Origin: Sparassis latifolia
Lineage: Eukaryota > Basidiomycota > Agaricomycetes > Polyporales > Sparassidaceae
Direction: 5' to 3'
Assembly: GCA_018466975.1 (NCBI GenBank)
Contig: CM031562.1
Location: forward strand, 4,092,001-4,156,000
DNA: 64,000 nucleotides
Below, piece by piece: positions 22,581-34,147 of the stretch. Made by a program: the position numbers and the translations under genes. Under the pieces are notes generated by a model that had not been told where the DNA came from, did no database searches, and was given only the letters and a program-made list of their open reading frames with translations. The number at the start of each line of letters is the position of its first letter. Position 1 is the first letter of the stretch.

Positions 22581-24716
22581 GGATTCACATTGCGGAGTGT
22601 TGATAATATCTAGTTCGACGTGCGGAAACCATAGTACCCTACGTCATTTAGTAGGCAAGCTCCTTAAAGATTGTATACTACCAGATTACCCGAAGGTTCA
22701 GGCCAGCAGTTTCCCAGAATCACACTGGCACCGTCTCTCGGGGCGGAGGAACAGCGTTCGCTTTTGCCTCGACATGTTGGAGAGATACAGCAATCTTGTA
22801 GCGCTGAAGAGCAAGTATTTAACTTTCCTGCGACTCTTGCATAGTTATCGTTCGATTCATTCGGATGTTGAAACGTCGGCAGATATAGTCGATGATAGGC
22901 TCGATTCCACCTGGAGCACGGCTCTGTGCAATCAGTGGACTCCGACTCTGGAGAGACTACTTTACAACATCTGGCCGCCCTGAACGTTGAACTTTAGCGT
23001 CGGCCCACCTCAGGCGTTCACTTCCGCATCTGATTCAACGACTGCAATTGTCATTCAAGTACTGTCTCACCCTGGACAGGACCGCCGCACCGCGAGCTCT
23101 GCACCTGCGTTAGACACGCTCTCAATAATTTCCGGTAAGGCACTGCGGTTATTATCGCCCACAGCTTTTACTAACTAAACAAAATTGTCATAAGAAAACA
23201 AAATTGCATTCAACCAGGCACTGTCCCGCCTGTTGGAGATGACATGCATATCGATGACAAGTGAAGGCTATGAAGAAGAAGGGCATCGAATCATATCCTC
23301 AAGAGCTCTCACAAGTGGAAATATACTCTTTGTCCGGCTCATGATAGCTGCCTCCTTGAAATGGGCAGGCACTGTCACGGCCCGTCATCCGGCCAAGAAG
23401 ACGATTTCTTCGCAGTGGAAGTTGCAAATGAACCGCAGGAGGATCGTTGCGATGCTCCTTGCGTCTGCAAAGCCCAATGTCGTGGGTGTACGGGCCGACT
23501 AGGAAATGCGTGCGCGGGCGTAGGGTCTTGGTACAAAGGCATACGAACTCAGGGCAGCCACAAAAATCTGGAAGCGATCACAGGCCGCCATGACGTCCAT
23601 TTTCAAGCTCTCCCCTTCGTCACCCGACCGCTGGACTCAGCGGCGTAATTTCTGCTGTCCATCGTCGCTGCCAATGGTCAAGCTGTTGGGACGCAGCTTG
23701 TCATCCTTTCCAGATCGGACTGCTTCCATGTTGATGTGCGAAGTGTGCTCGGCGTCTGCGGGATCGCGATAGAAGTCCCTGCAGTCGTGCCTCGGAGCTC
23801 CAGTCTCTTCTGTCATGCTCGTGTTGATAACACATGTTGGTGATGCTATATTGGTGATGCGATCCTCTTCCTTGGCAAGTCTCGTGAAGAGCGCTTTGGT
23901 TGAAATCATTTATGTTAGCTGAAGCAGGCTAAATATATAGTATGTGCGCACCTGTGATTCAACACAAACACCATGTGCATCTCGGAGAGCATAAATATCT
24001 AGGTAGGCGGCAGAAGGTTGATGACGGATAAAACTGCAAGGCATTTTATGTCATTAGATTATGCTATGGATATAAGTGAATAGGAAGAACGTGTAACGAG
24101 TCCGTACCTACAGAAGAACAAGCAACAAGTGCAGGGAAAATACGGTACAAGCAGGAGTTAAGTGGACATAACAGGGAATAGAGAACAGCTATGTGACGGG
24201 TTATGAATTCAACAAAATGATATCATGCAGGCGAAAGGGGATTTCATGGTGGTGAGGGTAAGACATTCCCAGAAGGAAACGTGGAATGGCGAGCAACGCG
24301 AGGACGAGTACTGGATAGCCTCGATAGATGATACAGAGCGTGAGTGCCGGTGAGCGTGTATTAGTGCAACGAACTCGTACGCAATGCATTGTACTGCTTG
24401 GTGGCAGTGGATCAGGAAATATGCAAGATATAGGTGCAAAATCGATGAAGGTGTCCTAGAGTATGAGGAGCTGTCGATGCCGATGCTTTGCGATGTGGTG
24501 GATACTGGATAGAAAAATGAATGTGCCGTCACATTTACAAGCGCTGGGCCGGCGGGTCATAGTCATAATGCGTAACTGTCAAGAGGGTATAATTATGGGC
24601 TGTCCTTGGTTCTTTCTTACTCTCTGCAGCTATTACTGCCTCCATCTCTTGGTTCCGATGTAGGCTTCTTCAGAGAGAAGACGGAGAGCACGAGACAACG
24701 CCAAGCGAACTTCCTA
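22581..24716. other. Gene-poor stretch, nothing firm recognised
   Basis: Only weak frames are present. Plus-strand frames at 22603-22983, 23233-23502 and 23361-23648 and a minus frame at 23637-23909 (starting MISTKALFTRLAKEE) lack recognisable domains and consistent splice sites. The right part, 24000-24700, is A/T-richer and would hold the 3' region of the Hsp20-like gene. Confidence 0.5.
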
Positions 24717-26048
24717 TCAAACACGCGGATTCCAATACGCCGCTGGTAATGCGCGCCTCGGGACGATCACGCGGAGGAATTCGCCATCGAATTCGGCACG
24801 CACTTGAGCGAGATCGGCGTCGTACCCAAAAGAGATTCGCCGTTCGAAGTGACCTATTCGCCGACATTGAGACGAAGAAAAGGCAGACCCATCAAGGAAA
24901 AAGTTAACCCATCATCTGACGCGATCACGACGTTGCGGTAATTGGCTTACCACCTCCAGGCTCCCACGAGTCTGCGACAACGTGCAGTATACGTCTTTTG
25001 CGTGTCGAGAGTGTACTGTATGGGCAAGAATACGTGTCGTGGATCAAGATGAGAACCCGTCATAAATGAATGCAAGGCTCACATGGCATCTCTTCGAAAT
25101 CCCGGGAGCCGCACGAGTAACTTGTATTCGTGAGGATTTGTCTCGACAGCGATATAACTATCGGTTGGAGGCGGAGAATGTGCCAAGAAAGAGTCATGGG
25201 GAGCCCTAGGACACCTTTCCTCGTTCGAGGGCGGAGGAGTTAAAACAGTGGGAGGTGCTGGCGGAGGCATTGATCTCTCAGTCACAACTGCTGCTGATGG
25301 TGTAGATACCGAGAAGTGAGAGTCGCTGTTGATTGGAGAAGCAAGAGGTGGAGAGGCATTTCTGTCATACATCCAAGCTAAATCGCCCAAAGGGAACATC
25401 GCTGACAACGATGGCCCGGATGACGGATGACGATAGGGCGAAATAGACATTCGACTCAACCCCGCCTGTGGTGAGGTACCCACCGCGCGATCCTCCTGAG
25501 TGACATGCTCGGAGGAGGGCGGCAGCGTGTGGAAAGGAGTGTGCATTGGTAAGGGAAGGCTCGCCGTGGAACCGCGATCAGGTACGGATGGCCTTACGGG
25601 AGTAGGCGAATGTATTCGGGAGAGAGCTGGTGCCGACGCGTCTGGCGATGAGGAAGGACGAGAAAATAGCTGCACAGGAGAGCTGATGGCCTTACCCGCC
25701 GATCTTGGGTACTGCTGCAAGGAGCTTGTTGACGCATACTGCGAAGTGGAGGCTTCGGACATCTCCACGTAGTACGAGCCAGGCCCGACGTCCATGGGCG
25801 TATCGGTGCGCTGCATGCTTGATCCCGACGACGACGTTAGCACGCTCGGAAGGCTATCGGAAGACGTGCGGGACTCGTCCGATGACGGACAGTCGTAACC
25901 GGAGTACGCAGTGTCTATCCTCTTTTCGGCAGCCCTGGAGGACATGCATGAAAGAGCTTCCGTATCCTGGTCGGCAGAGTTGGTACGAGAGTGTGATGGA
26001 GTGCTGCTGCCAGCGTACGGTGTATGGTGGGGGGGCGAGGGCATATAT
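24717..26048 (-). CDS. Hsp20/alpha-crystallin-like protein with long disordered N-terminus
   Basis: Three exons are read. The first, 26048-25079, encodes about 320 residues almost wholly Ser/Pro/Thr-rich and probably disordered. It ends in ETNPHEYKLLVRLPGFRRDA, the start of an Hsp20-like beta sandwich. After an intron come TLSTRKRRILHVVADSWEP (about 25010) and, after a second intron, GHFERRISFGYDADLAQV and EFLRVIVPRRALP, stopping at 24717. The start is uncertain: a frame without ATG extends to a likely splice acceptor near 26111, so an upstream exon may exist; I took the first in-frame ATG. The domain suggests a chaperone or scaffold, but many fungal proteins of this layout are unstudied. Confidence 0.75.
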
Positions 26049-26573
26049 GGTAGAGGCACCTCGCGAGGCGTATCAAAGGATGCGTGTTGTTTGGAAAAGG
26101 AAGAATTCCTGGGGAGGAGCAAGGGACGGGCTGTAGAGGGAATATGATAGGAAGAGGGAGCTGCAGAACGATGGCATCAGTCCATGTATGTAATGCGCAA
26201 GAAAGATTTGGTGCAAGTGTTGCACCCACAGAGTAAAATATCTTAGGCGGAAATCAGGTAGGCTGTCAATGGCTCGTGTGCGACCGGCCTGCCGATGACT
26301 GCGAACGTGACGACTGCCAAGTGCACGCAACGGCAATGACAACATACGGCGTAGGAGCCAATTTCTCGGCGCATCGGATACCCGGAGATGGTGATAAGAA
26401 AAAGTTCTCAGCTGCTGCGAGCCAAAAGCCAAATCCCTCAGGATTCCGTGCCGACCAGTCTTGTTTTCGCAGGTTTGTCTCTCACTCACAGGGTCCATAT
26501 CGTCCATATCTGACCGCCAGAGCGCAGGGCGGCTGCCCGGCGATACAGGCGTGGTAAGTAGTATGTATCTATG

Positions 26574-27032
26574 TTACCTGCAACCTCGATCGCACAGACG
26601 CGGCAACAGGCTAATCCGTAACGGCGTGAAACGTGCACAAGGGCGAACAACGGGGAAGCAGAAATCTGACGACGGAAGAAATCGCGAGCACGCACCCTCG
26701 TCTGCAGACACCCTCGAGCTCTTGTCCAACATTCTCTCTTCGACCAAGTGTTCCAGTGCTTCTAATCTAACCACTGGGCCCAGTGGTGCGTGGCTGGGAG
26801 CGTGCGGGTATGGACCACCGTCGTACTTGACTGTTATTAGTCGATATAGGTCCTGGTCCTGAATTGTGAGGTGATCAAAGGGTATCGACAACGCGGAGTC
26901 GGACGATGAAGTGGTGAGCGACGAGCAGGGGGTCGACGACAACGCTGGGCTCTGAGATGGTGTAAGTTGTGGTTGTCTAAAGGCATTGGCAACGGGGAAC
27001 AGCCGGCGAGGTCTCAGTGTAGGGTGTTGCAT
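26574..27032 (-). CDS. Unidentified ORF, possibly upstream exon of the Hsp20-like gene
   Basis: From ATG 27032 an open frame runs 152 codons. Its first 110 residues look protein-like: an Arg/Pro/Ser start, then LTIQDQDLYRLITVKYDGG, PHAPLGPVVRLEALEHLVEE and SSRVSADEG. A GTGCGT donor directly after SADEG (about 26692) and the basic, low-quality sequence after it suggest that the real coding exon ends there. I do not recognise the family. It could be a separate small gene or the first exon of the gene ending at 24717; about 580 bases separate it from the next firm exon, long for an intron here. Confidence 0.42.
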   Translation of the reverse strand: MQHPTLRPRRLFPVANAFRQPQLTPSQSPALSSTPCSSLTTSSSDSALSIPFDHLTIQDQDLYRLITVKYDGGPYPHAPSHAPLGPVVRLEALEHLVEERMLDKSSRVSADEGACSRFLPSSDFCFPVVRPCARFTPLRISLLPRLCDRGCR

Positions 27033-28973
27033 AATATTGGATCAGGTATTTATTTCTTCCTGCAGTCATTGCGCGAATATCCTAAAAAGGCAATTTGTGC
27101 GACGTCGCTCCACAGTCATGTCACCACTGGCCAATCATGACATTGTGCGGCATCTGCGAGAAATGCATTTTTTGATGCCGAATGGACCAGAGTTCTACTG
27201 GCAGAACCGGCAGAACAGCAACTGCAGAACTTGGCGAAACACCTGGCTCATAAATTGCACAGTCTGTGATAGAAGGACAACACACACCTAGACAGAGAAC
27301 TCAAAAGCTGGTCAATTGAGACTATTAGGCTTTGTGTGAGCAAAACTGAGTTCATTTATGTCCGTTTTTACACTTTCATCTTGTTAAGGGTTAAAATGTT
27401 AGGTGACTATTGTTCGGAGCATGGAGATGTCCCTAATTTGCGCATTTTATGCACGAACGGAAGATTCGTGTGTCTGCGTGACGAAGCACCAAGCCTAATT
27501 AGGGGTGTGCTCGGGCACATTAAGTCATTGTACATGCATCCTTTGGAATCCCATCGATATCAGTATGCTATGATACACTTGCAAGGACGTCTGGACATAC
27601 CTCACTTGTTATGGTCTGGACATAAAAGAGCCGTGTGTAAGGTCCAAGGCCTGAATCTCCGATGGCCACACACCCGTGAGCATGAATCAATGACGAGGTA
27701 CTGCCGCTGGAAAATGGAATAATATTAAGTCTAAGGCTTAAGGTCTGGTTGAATACCGACGATGGCTTCGTTCCATACCGGACTAACGGCACAGCACAGA
27801 TAGCTCCTGTGTCAAGTTGGCTTATACGGCGGAAAGACGGTGTGAGTAGAATATTGCTCACGGATATACCGCGCACGCTCAAGCCGAGTTTGAATCAAAT
27901 CATTCTTGAACCCCCCCAGTCCGTACGGGAATAGCCACGGGAACATTCCCGTGTAAAGTTTGGGATTGTGGTCAAGCGCCTTGAGAAAAATTTCCAGGCA
28001 GAGCGGGCTAGTAGTCTAGTAGAGCGGAGCACCATTAATACTGGGCGGAAGCAACTCTGCCATTGGTCGCCCCGGCATGGACGAGTCACACTACTGTGTA
28101 CCAACAACGCAGAGCTAGGAGAACGATACGGTGACTCGACTATGTTGCGAACGTTGATATCGCTTGAGTAGATATGTCACCGTGTATGCCGATGGGCCTG
28201 CGAGGTTGCCAGTGTCGGGTGGATGTTCCGACGACTTCTAGAATAGCTTGCACGCAAGAAAGTACGGCCGCGTCAAGGCAGACGTAAGTATGGGTTTCCG
28301 AGTCCTTGATATTTTAGATGGAGGGCGTATCCGGAATGCACCGTCACGGTCTGCGAAAGTCTCCAGCCGGTTCTGACTTGGTTGGACAAGCATTCGCACT
28401 ATCAGGAAGGCAGATGCCCAGACTACCGTCGCGATAACTCTGGTTTAGGACATCCCTGCAAATCCTCGGGTTTGAAATTTGAACCTCCAGGGTATACTAT
28501 GAAGAACGTATGACTCCGCCACAAACTATGAAGGGCCTCAGCGGACAAAATTATCCAGTTCTCGCAGTAGCGTTTGGTCGTCTGTTACGTTTTCGCTGCA
28601 ACATATCTCGTTTTCGGTTAGATCCGAACGTGACAGATGTCACCACGCCTGCCTTTCTTAGGATTTCATCCTCGGTGTTTGTTTCTGTTTCGGCTGTCCA
28701 CCTCACTGGCCTGCAGACCACTGAACTGTTTTTTTTTTGCAGTGCGGTTTAAAAAGTGTATTGATGGCTAGGGTCTGTATTCTAAGGAATCTACCTACAG
28801 CTTGAACTGAGTATAATAAATAAGTGGATCAATGCACTTCTCGCTGCCTGCACAGTACTCGACCCACGCATGGTACGTGTCGCTCTACCACCCACGTACT
28901 GCGCTGCTAGGCTCATAGATACAGCCTCTAGTTACCTGCAGGAAGACAGTCGTTCCTTTGTAATAGAGGCTGA
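27033..28973. other. Gene-poor stretch with repeat fragments
   Basis: About 1.9 kb without a convincing gene. Frames are short and carry no family motif. Bases around 28563-28727 match, in inverted orientation, a segment at 30230-30357, so part of this stretch is repeat debris. Confidence 0.5.
28563..28727 (+). repeat. Diverged repeat, left copy (inverted partner at 30230-30357)
   Basis: The core at 28607-28638 (CTCGTTTTCGGTTAG, then TCCGAACGTGACAGA) reappears on the minus strand at 30262-30292 with about two mismatches. Similarity extends on both sides (GCAGTAG-GTTTGG upstream, CTGGCCTGCAG downstream) with small indels. It may be a fragment of an old mobile element. Confidence 0.6.
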
Positions 28974-29864
28974 GATCATTACCGATGACCCGCTGAGAAG
29001 TCCCCCGTGGGAAACCGGACTTTGAACGATGCCGACGGCAATTCGACGCACGAATCTTTAGCGCTCAAGTCGCGTGCAGCCACAGGCGCGTCTTACCTGT
29101 GTACAAGCTTCGCGTGCTGTAAAAAGTTCTCATGGCGACGGTGCTTCGTCAACGAAGAACCAGCAGACAAGACTCTTGACAGCTTGCTGCGACAGCAGGC
29201 TACGAACGCGTTTTGACCGGAGCATTTGAGGGCTCATGATGGCGAGACGAATGTCCTCTCCGCTGACAAGCTCGGCCAGAAGATCGCGATTGTTGTGGTA
29301 TGCTTCTCTCATAGTGTCTTCGTTGATAGCCAGTGCACGAATTCCGCGGCTATTGGCCACAGTTTCCTATACTCAAGGTCAGAATGAAACTACTGTCGGT
29401 GTGCTTGTCAGCACGACAGTACCTGCTGCAATGCTAGCAATTTAGTAGGCACAATCATGAGAGCTATTCCTATCTTCATCTGGGCTTGTGCAGCCAGTAG
29501 CGGAGCATGCATAACCGTCGTCTTCCCCTGGCCCGGCGCGATGACGAGGAACAGATCCTTGCCGCGGATGAGGTCCATGCCATGGCATAGCTGGAAATCG
29601 CGAACCGAGGGAACTCCGCACTTCTGAACGATCAACGACTCGAGCCATTCTGAAGAGCCTTCTGCAGGTATGATGGACATAGAGAACGGCGTGGATTACA
29701 GCTACGTAGCATACATACAGAGTTGACGCGACTGACATCTCTGCCACCGACGCGTTTTGGGAATTATAGTTTAGTGCCGATGACGCAGCCGTCCCTTCCG
29801 CTGTCTGGCACGTAGCTCAAAAACTCCCACGGGGGACTTCTCAGTGGGCTCCCGGATAATGATC
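28974..29864 (-). mobile_element. TIR-bounded element carrying a helicase fragment
   Basis: A perfect 20-base inverted repeat (CTGAGAAGTCCCCCGTGGGA at 28993-29012 and its complement at 29825-29844) flanks the helicase ORF. Outward, each side continues through a less exact spacer to GATCATTA (28974-28981) and its complement TAATGATC (29857-29864), so the terminal inverted repeats are about 40 bases. No clear target-site duplication was found. The enclosed gene is not a transposase, so this looks like a non-autonomous element with captured cargo. Confidence 0.65.
29130..29680 (-). CDS. Truncated RecQ-like DEAD/H-box helicase (helicase motifs I-II only)
   Basis: Start ATG is at 29680. The sequence has a Q-motif-like VRDFQLCHGMDLIRGKD, Walker A APGQGKTT, LALMIVPTKLLALQQ-type motif Ia (read as IALMIVPTKLL), an intron of about 55 bases near 29370-29425, then ETVANSRGIRALAINED, IRLAIMSPQML and Walker B VDEA. 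Immediately after VDEA the frame runs PSP and stops, where a full helicase needs several hundred more residues. RecQ-like copies of this type are abundant in mushroom genomes near mobile elements. The product is probably inactive. Confidence 0.75.
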
Positions 29865-30548
29865 CTAGACTACTGCGCTGCGGCTTCGCATGCACTGGCG
29901 GGTGTACCGACGTATGCGGCACGCGGCACACTGATCATGCGTACAAGGTGAACATCGCGGAGGCGCATTTGCACCATGCATCGCAACATTGGATGCCTGT
30001 CAGGTACCATACTACCAGCTGGAGCACGACATGGTACTGATTGAGAAACGCACCTCTACTGGTACAATAGCGCGATGCAGTGGCTCACATATGAAGTCAC
30101 TGCATCCAACTTGCCACCAGATATCTGAGCAAAAATGTAGATGTCTGATAATCAAATATCCATGACCTAAGGGACACCTTATGAAGTATGAGAAGCCAAG
30201 AAGACAACATGTCGCGTATGTTCTGCAGGCCAGCGAGGAGGGGGAAACAGACGAGGATGAGTCTGTCACATTCGGAGCTAACCGAAAACGAGCACCAACC
30301 ACAATTGAAGTCAGCACAGCGAAAACAGTGTCAGGATGTCCAAACCCTACTGCAAAAACCAAATAAGTTGCTGGAGATCCATATTACTTTTTGTCCGGCC
30401 AGGCGCTTCAAAACAAACGCCTTCATTGTAATTCGAAGCTCGAATTCGTCGCTTTCCCAGTGACCTCAAAGTCTAAGAATGCAAACACAAATATTAGGCA
30501 TAAAAATCCAAGATATCCCGGTTGAACTTGCTTCAGGGGCAAGAAAAA
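29865..30548. other. Intergenic, contains inverted repeat copy only
   Basis: No gene was seen. The minus-strand frame 30012-30362 is part of the repeat partner of 28563-28727 and carries no recognisable domain. Confidence 0.5.
30230..30357 (-). repeat. Diverged repeat, right copy (inverted partner at 28563-28727)
   Basis: On the minus strand this reads CTCGTTTTCGGTTAG, then a diverged CTCCGAATGTGACAGA, matching the left copy. It lacks about 40 bases present there. The helicase element lies between the two copies. Confidence 0.6.
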
Positions 30549-30637
30549 TGAGTCGACCCAGGCTCGAACTGAGGACCTTCTGTGATGTGAACACAGGAGT
30601 GTTAGACAGATGCGATAACCAACTACGCCATCGACCC
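30549..30637 (-). tRNA. tRNA-Val (AAC), with 15-nt intron
   Basis: On the minus strand: acceptor GGGTCGA pairs with TCGACTC (one G-T pair), discriminator A. D-arm, anticodon stem TCTGT/ACAGA and T-arm CTCAG TTCGAGC CTGGG match the tRNA at 22487 almost base for base. The loop reads CTAACA with anticodon AAC, and the intron is 15 bases. Confidence 0.92.
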
Positions 30638-30743
30638 GTCCCTCACTGCAAGACTTCACTTAATAAAAGTCCGAAATTTCTTGTAATTGGCATTGAGCAC
30701 AGCTGGTTTACTTCGTCCAAGTCCGCTCATCATATTCTCGCAA

Positions 30744-33273
30744 ATGGCCATTGATAATGGCAACCCAGTGACTACGCGTCTTCTAACACTTTTGAATGTG
30801 TCTGCGACCAAGGCGGGGAAACGCAATAGGACATTCGAGGAGACGCAACCGACGGAGAGGCTTAACAAACGACGCGCAGTCCGAGTGACAACAGAAGAAG
30901 AGCACGAGGCAGAAACACCGGAGAACCCCCCTACATCTGAGAATGCAAATGCCTCATCGGTTCCAGAGACAAGAGAAGACGAGGAGCACGCAGAGGAGAA
31001 TACTCAAGGTAGTTCGCGGTGTCGGGTGGCGTATCAGATGTTGCTTGCTGACTATTCTGAACAGAAAATGTGGTAGACACATGCGAAGAGCATTTTGGCG
31101 CGAAGAGTACCATCCTTACAGCGGCTGCTCGAGAAGCAGTGGATGAACGCAGGTGGAGGGCGGCAAGAGAGAAACACCGCAGACTCGGCGCTGTTGTACA
31201 GGCCGTACCCGAAGGTTCAAGCAGTGAAACAAGGAGCAGACCGCAGCATGCAGTGCGTAATTATCCATTCCGATGTTACCTTTCTCTCAACTTTATCCAG
31301 GTTGCAGAAAAGCTGAGGGAGCCTTTTGCAGCCCGGCAAGCAAAGCTATCTCGCGGTGCGTTCGCTGATACAGAGCGGGGTAAGCTGAACTGACTTTTGA
31401 AGCAGAAATATCTGAGCTCCAAGACGACGTACTGTCTGTACTATCTTCATATCGTGATCTCTACCTCACGCGGACGTCTGTGAGCACGCATGCAAACGTA
31501 CGGGAAGCGATAGCGCTGCATGCCATCGATCACATAACTAAGTCTGTCCGTTGGGGATCTGTTATTGGTTTGTGTTGTTCATATGTCACTGCAGAAAGCG
31601 CCGTCGTGTTGTCAAAAACAACGAACGGCTGGCTCATGCCTCAAAATCTGGAGCTCCCCCGCTGGAAGACGTTCAGGATCAAGGTTTCACAAGACCCTCT
31701 GTTCTTATACTCCTCCCATTCCGCTCTTTTGCTCTGCAGTGGCTCGCCGCACTCACAGCGCACACACCACCACCTGCCTATCAGATCGAAAACCAGTCGC
31801 GCTTCCAGTCGGAGTACGGCTTGCCCGCAGGTGCTGTGGATAAGCTGGCGAATGCGGAGCCGGGCGCATATCCTCAAGACCATGTGGAGATGTTCAAAGG
31901 AAATGTGGACGACAGCTTCAGAGTTGGTATCAAGTTCACCCGGAAGAGTGTGAAGTTATTTGCCGAGTTCTATGGGTGCGATTTGATAATCGCGAGCCCG
32001 TTGGGACTGAGAATGTCAATAGAGAAGGAGAAGTGTGTAATTTATCGTTTGTTCCCTATCTTCGCTTCTTTTCCGACTCGTGCTTTTTGTCATCCAGGAA
32101 CGCAGATTTTCTGTCGTCGATTGAACTTTTGGTCGTGGACCAAATGGACGCTTTGGCAATGCAAAACTGGGACCATCTTCAGGTTGGACTTCATCCTCTG
32201 AATCATTCATAAACTCAGACCGCTTCTCCAGTTCGTCTTCTCACATCTCAACCAACTCCCGAAGGAATCGCACGACGTGGACTTCTCCCGTATCAAACCA
32301 TGGTACCTTGATGGACAGTAAGTGCACAAGTACATGTCTCGTAGCCTATCGAATGAATGCTCGTCCCCCAGCGCATCCTACCTGCGCCAGTCTATCTTAC
32401 TGACTGCTTACGAGACACCTGAGACTCGTGCTTTGTTCAACCACTCTTTGAAGAACGTTGCGGGCAAAGTTAGAACAGAGAGGCGATGGGCGCCTGTGGA
32501 AGTTCCTGAAGGAATTGATCAAGTACGCTTGGTGGCCTTTGCTCTCATTTTCCCAATCTCACTTCCCAGCAGAACTTTGTTCAGTTCAGCTGTAGTAGCC
32601 TGAAGGATGAGGCCGACAAGCGCTTCCAATACTTCACAACACAGGTCTTATGAAGTTATTTGTCCGCGAGTGATTGGATTTTGAACCATGAAATACCAGG
32701 TGTTGCCAGCTGTGCTCAAATCAGCAGTACGGAGCGCGAATACAGTCGTGTTTGTTCCGTCGTCGTTCGATTTTATCCGGGTACATAACCATTTCCGGAA
32801 GAACACCAGCGTCTCCTTTACTGTTCTATCAGAGTACGCTGGTGTAACCAAGTCAAGCTGTGGAATATCTATTGATCTCATATTCTCGCAGATATACTTC
32901 GAATCAAGACATATCTCGCGCTCGGCAAGCATTCTTCAGTGGGAAGAAGGCATTCCTGCTAGTGAGCGAACGTTTCCACTTCTTTCGAAGGTTCGTTCCT
33001 TAGCATTCAACTGCATTTGACCTTCCTGACCATGAAATTCTGTAATGCACGTCCAGGTATAAGATCCGAGGTATTCGGAATTTGCTATTCTACGGACCGC
33101 CTGAGCATGCGCATTTCTACACTGAGTTCCTATCATATCCCTTTTTGGATGAAGGTGTCGAGGCATCGGATATCACTTGCCAGATTTTGAACTCAAAGTA
33201 TGATTGGTTGAGGTTGGAGAGGATTGCTGGAACGGAAGGAGCGTCAGAGCTAGTGAAGCGAGGTTCCGTTTAG
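30744..33273 (+). CDS. UTP25: Utp25, U3 snoRNA-associated ribosome biogenesis factor
   Basis: Utp25 (the DEF/DUF1253 family) works in the nucleolar small-subunit processome. Start ATG 30744, stop 33271-33273. The N-terminus [12 protein letters not shown] and an acidic Glu/Thr-rich region precede the helicase-like core: [16 protein letters not shown] (about 31700), [14 protein letters not shown] (about 31980), [21 protein letters not shown] (about 32110), [14 protein letters not shown] (about 32280), [21 protein letters not shown] (about 32730), [20 protein letters not shown] (about 33070). The Walker motifs of true DEAD-box helicases are absent, as is normal for the family. About nine short introns are read. 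Length and order look complete. Confidence 0.93.
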
Positions 33274-34147
33274 ACCATTCTTACTTGGTGCCACATTACC
33301 GCCCCTCTTCTCGTGGTCATTGTACTGGATTATTACGCAAGTGTATGGCAAGCATGAGACCCGAGGCCTGAGGCATTGAAACCTGAACATGTGTCTTGCT
33401 CTCACCGGTGCAGGCTGGTGTGTCTTCGGGAGGACAGCGAAATCCGCTAGTGGCGTTCAAGTTCCCGCTGTATACCACGCGCATGAATCTCGAAAAATTC
33501 GGGGCAAGTAAGTTTCTGAGATAGGTTAGGCTTGGCAGTTTGCACGTAGCACGTGATCACTCGACGGCGACGCGACGCGACTTCCGATTGCTGTCTCCTC
33601 CCCTCCACCGTTCACACTAGCCTACTTCCACGTGTTCATCTGCCTTAGATCAGTGTGCAATACTTTACCGCAGAAGTGCTAACAACATCTCTGAGCAACA
33701 CTCCCACCCCCCGAACCTCTGTGGCCGAAATTGGGTGGCACACCACGGACGCAAGACATTCTCCAGACAGCAGTGGATTGCGCTGAAATCTACAAAAACA
33801 TACACACTGTCTTATAGTCTTGAAAAGATTCCAGGATAGCATCCGTGTTGGCGACAGTGAGGAGTTTCGGTGCTTACGTGCATTGTGTTTCGTGGCTTGT
33901 GAGAGCAACACTTGGGGAAGTGCTTGGATAGGTATGCCCTGCAACATTCTCATACCGTGCAGATATTTCAAATTTTCTTTTGTAGATCTCGGATAAAAGA
34001 TATCGCGCACGAGTTTCCTTTGAGAATCAACCGCCTTTCTGCGATTGAAATCTCCGTCTTAAACTTCCTATCGTGGTCTATATCTCAGCCTCTCATCGTT
34101 GACTGCCTGACTGCCTGACTGTCCACACTCAGTAGCCAACCAGTATA
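33274..34147. other. Intergenic between UTP25 and TOP3
   Basis: No coding exon was seen in about 870 bases. A short tandem GACTGCCT run (about 34100-34121) lies just upstream of the TOP3 start. The right part must hold the TOP3 promoter. Confidence 0.45.

Noticed and set aside
22435..22983. 182-codon plus-strand ORF after SEY1
   Set aside because: It reads antisense through the tRNA-Val gene and has no domain.
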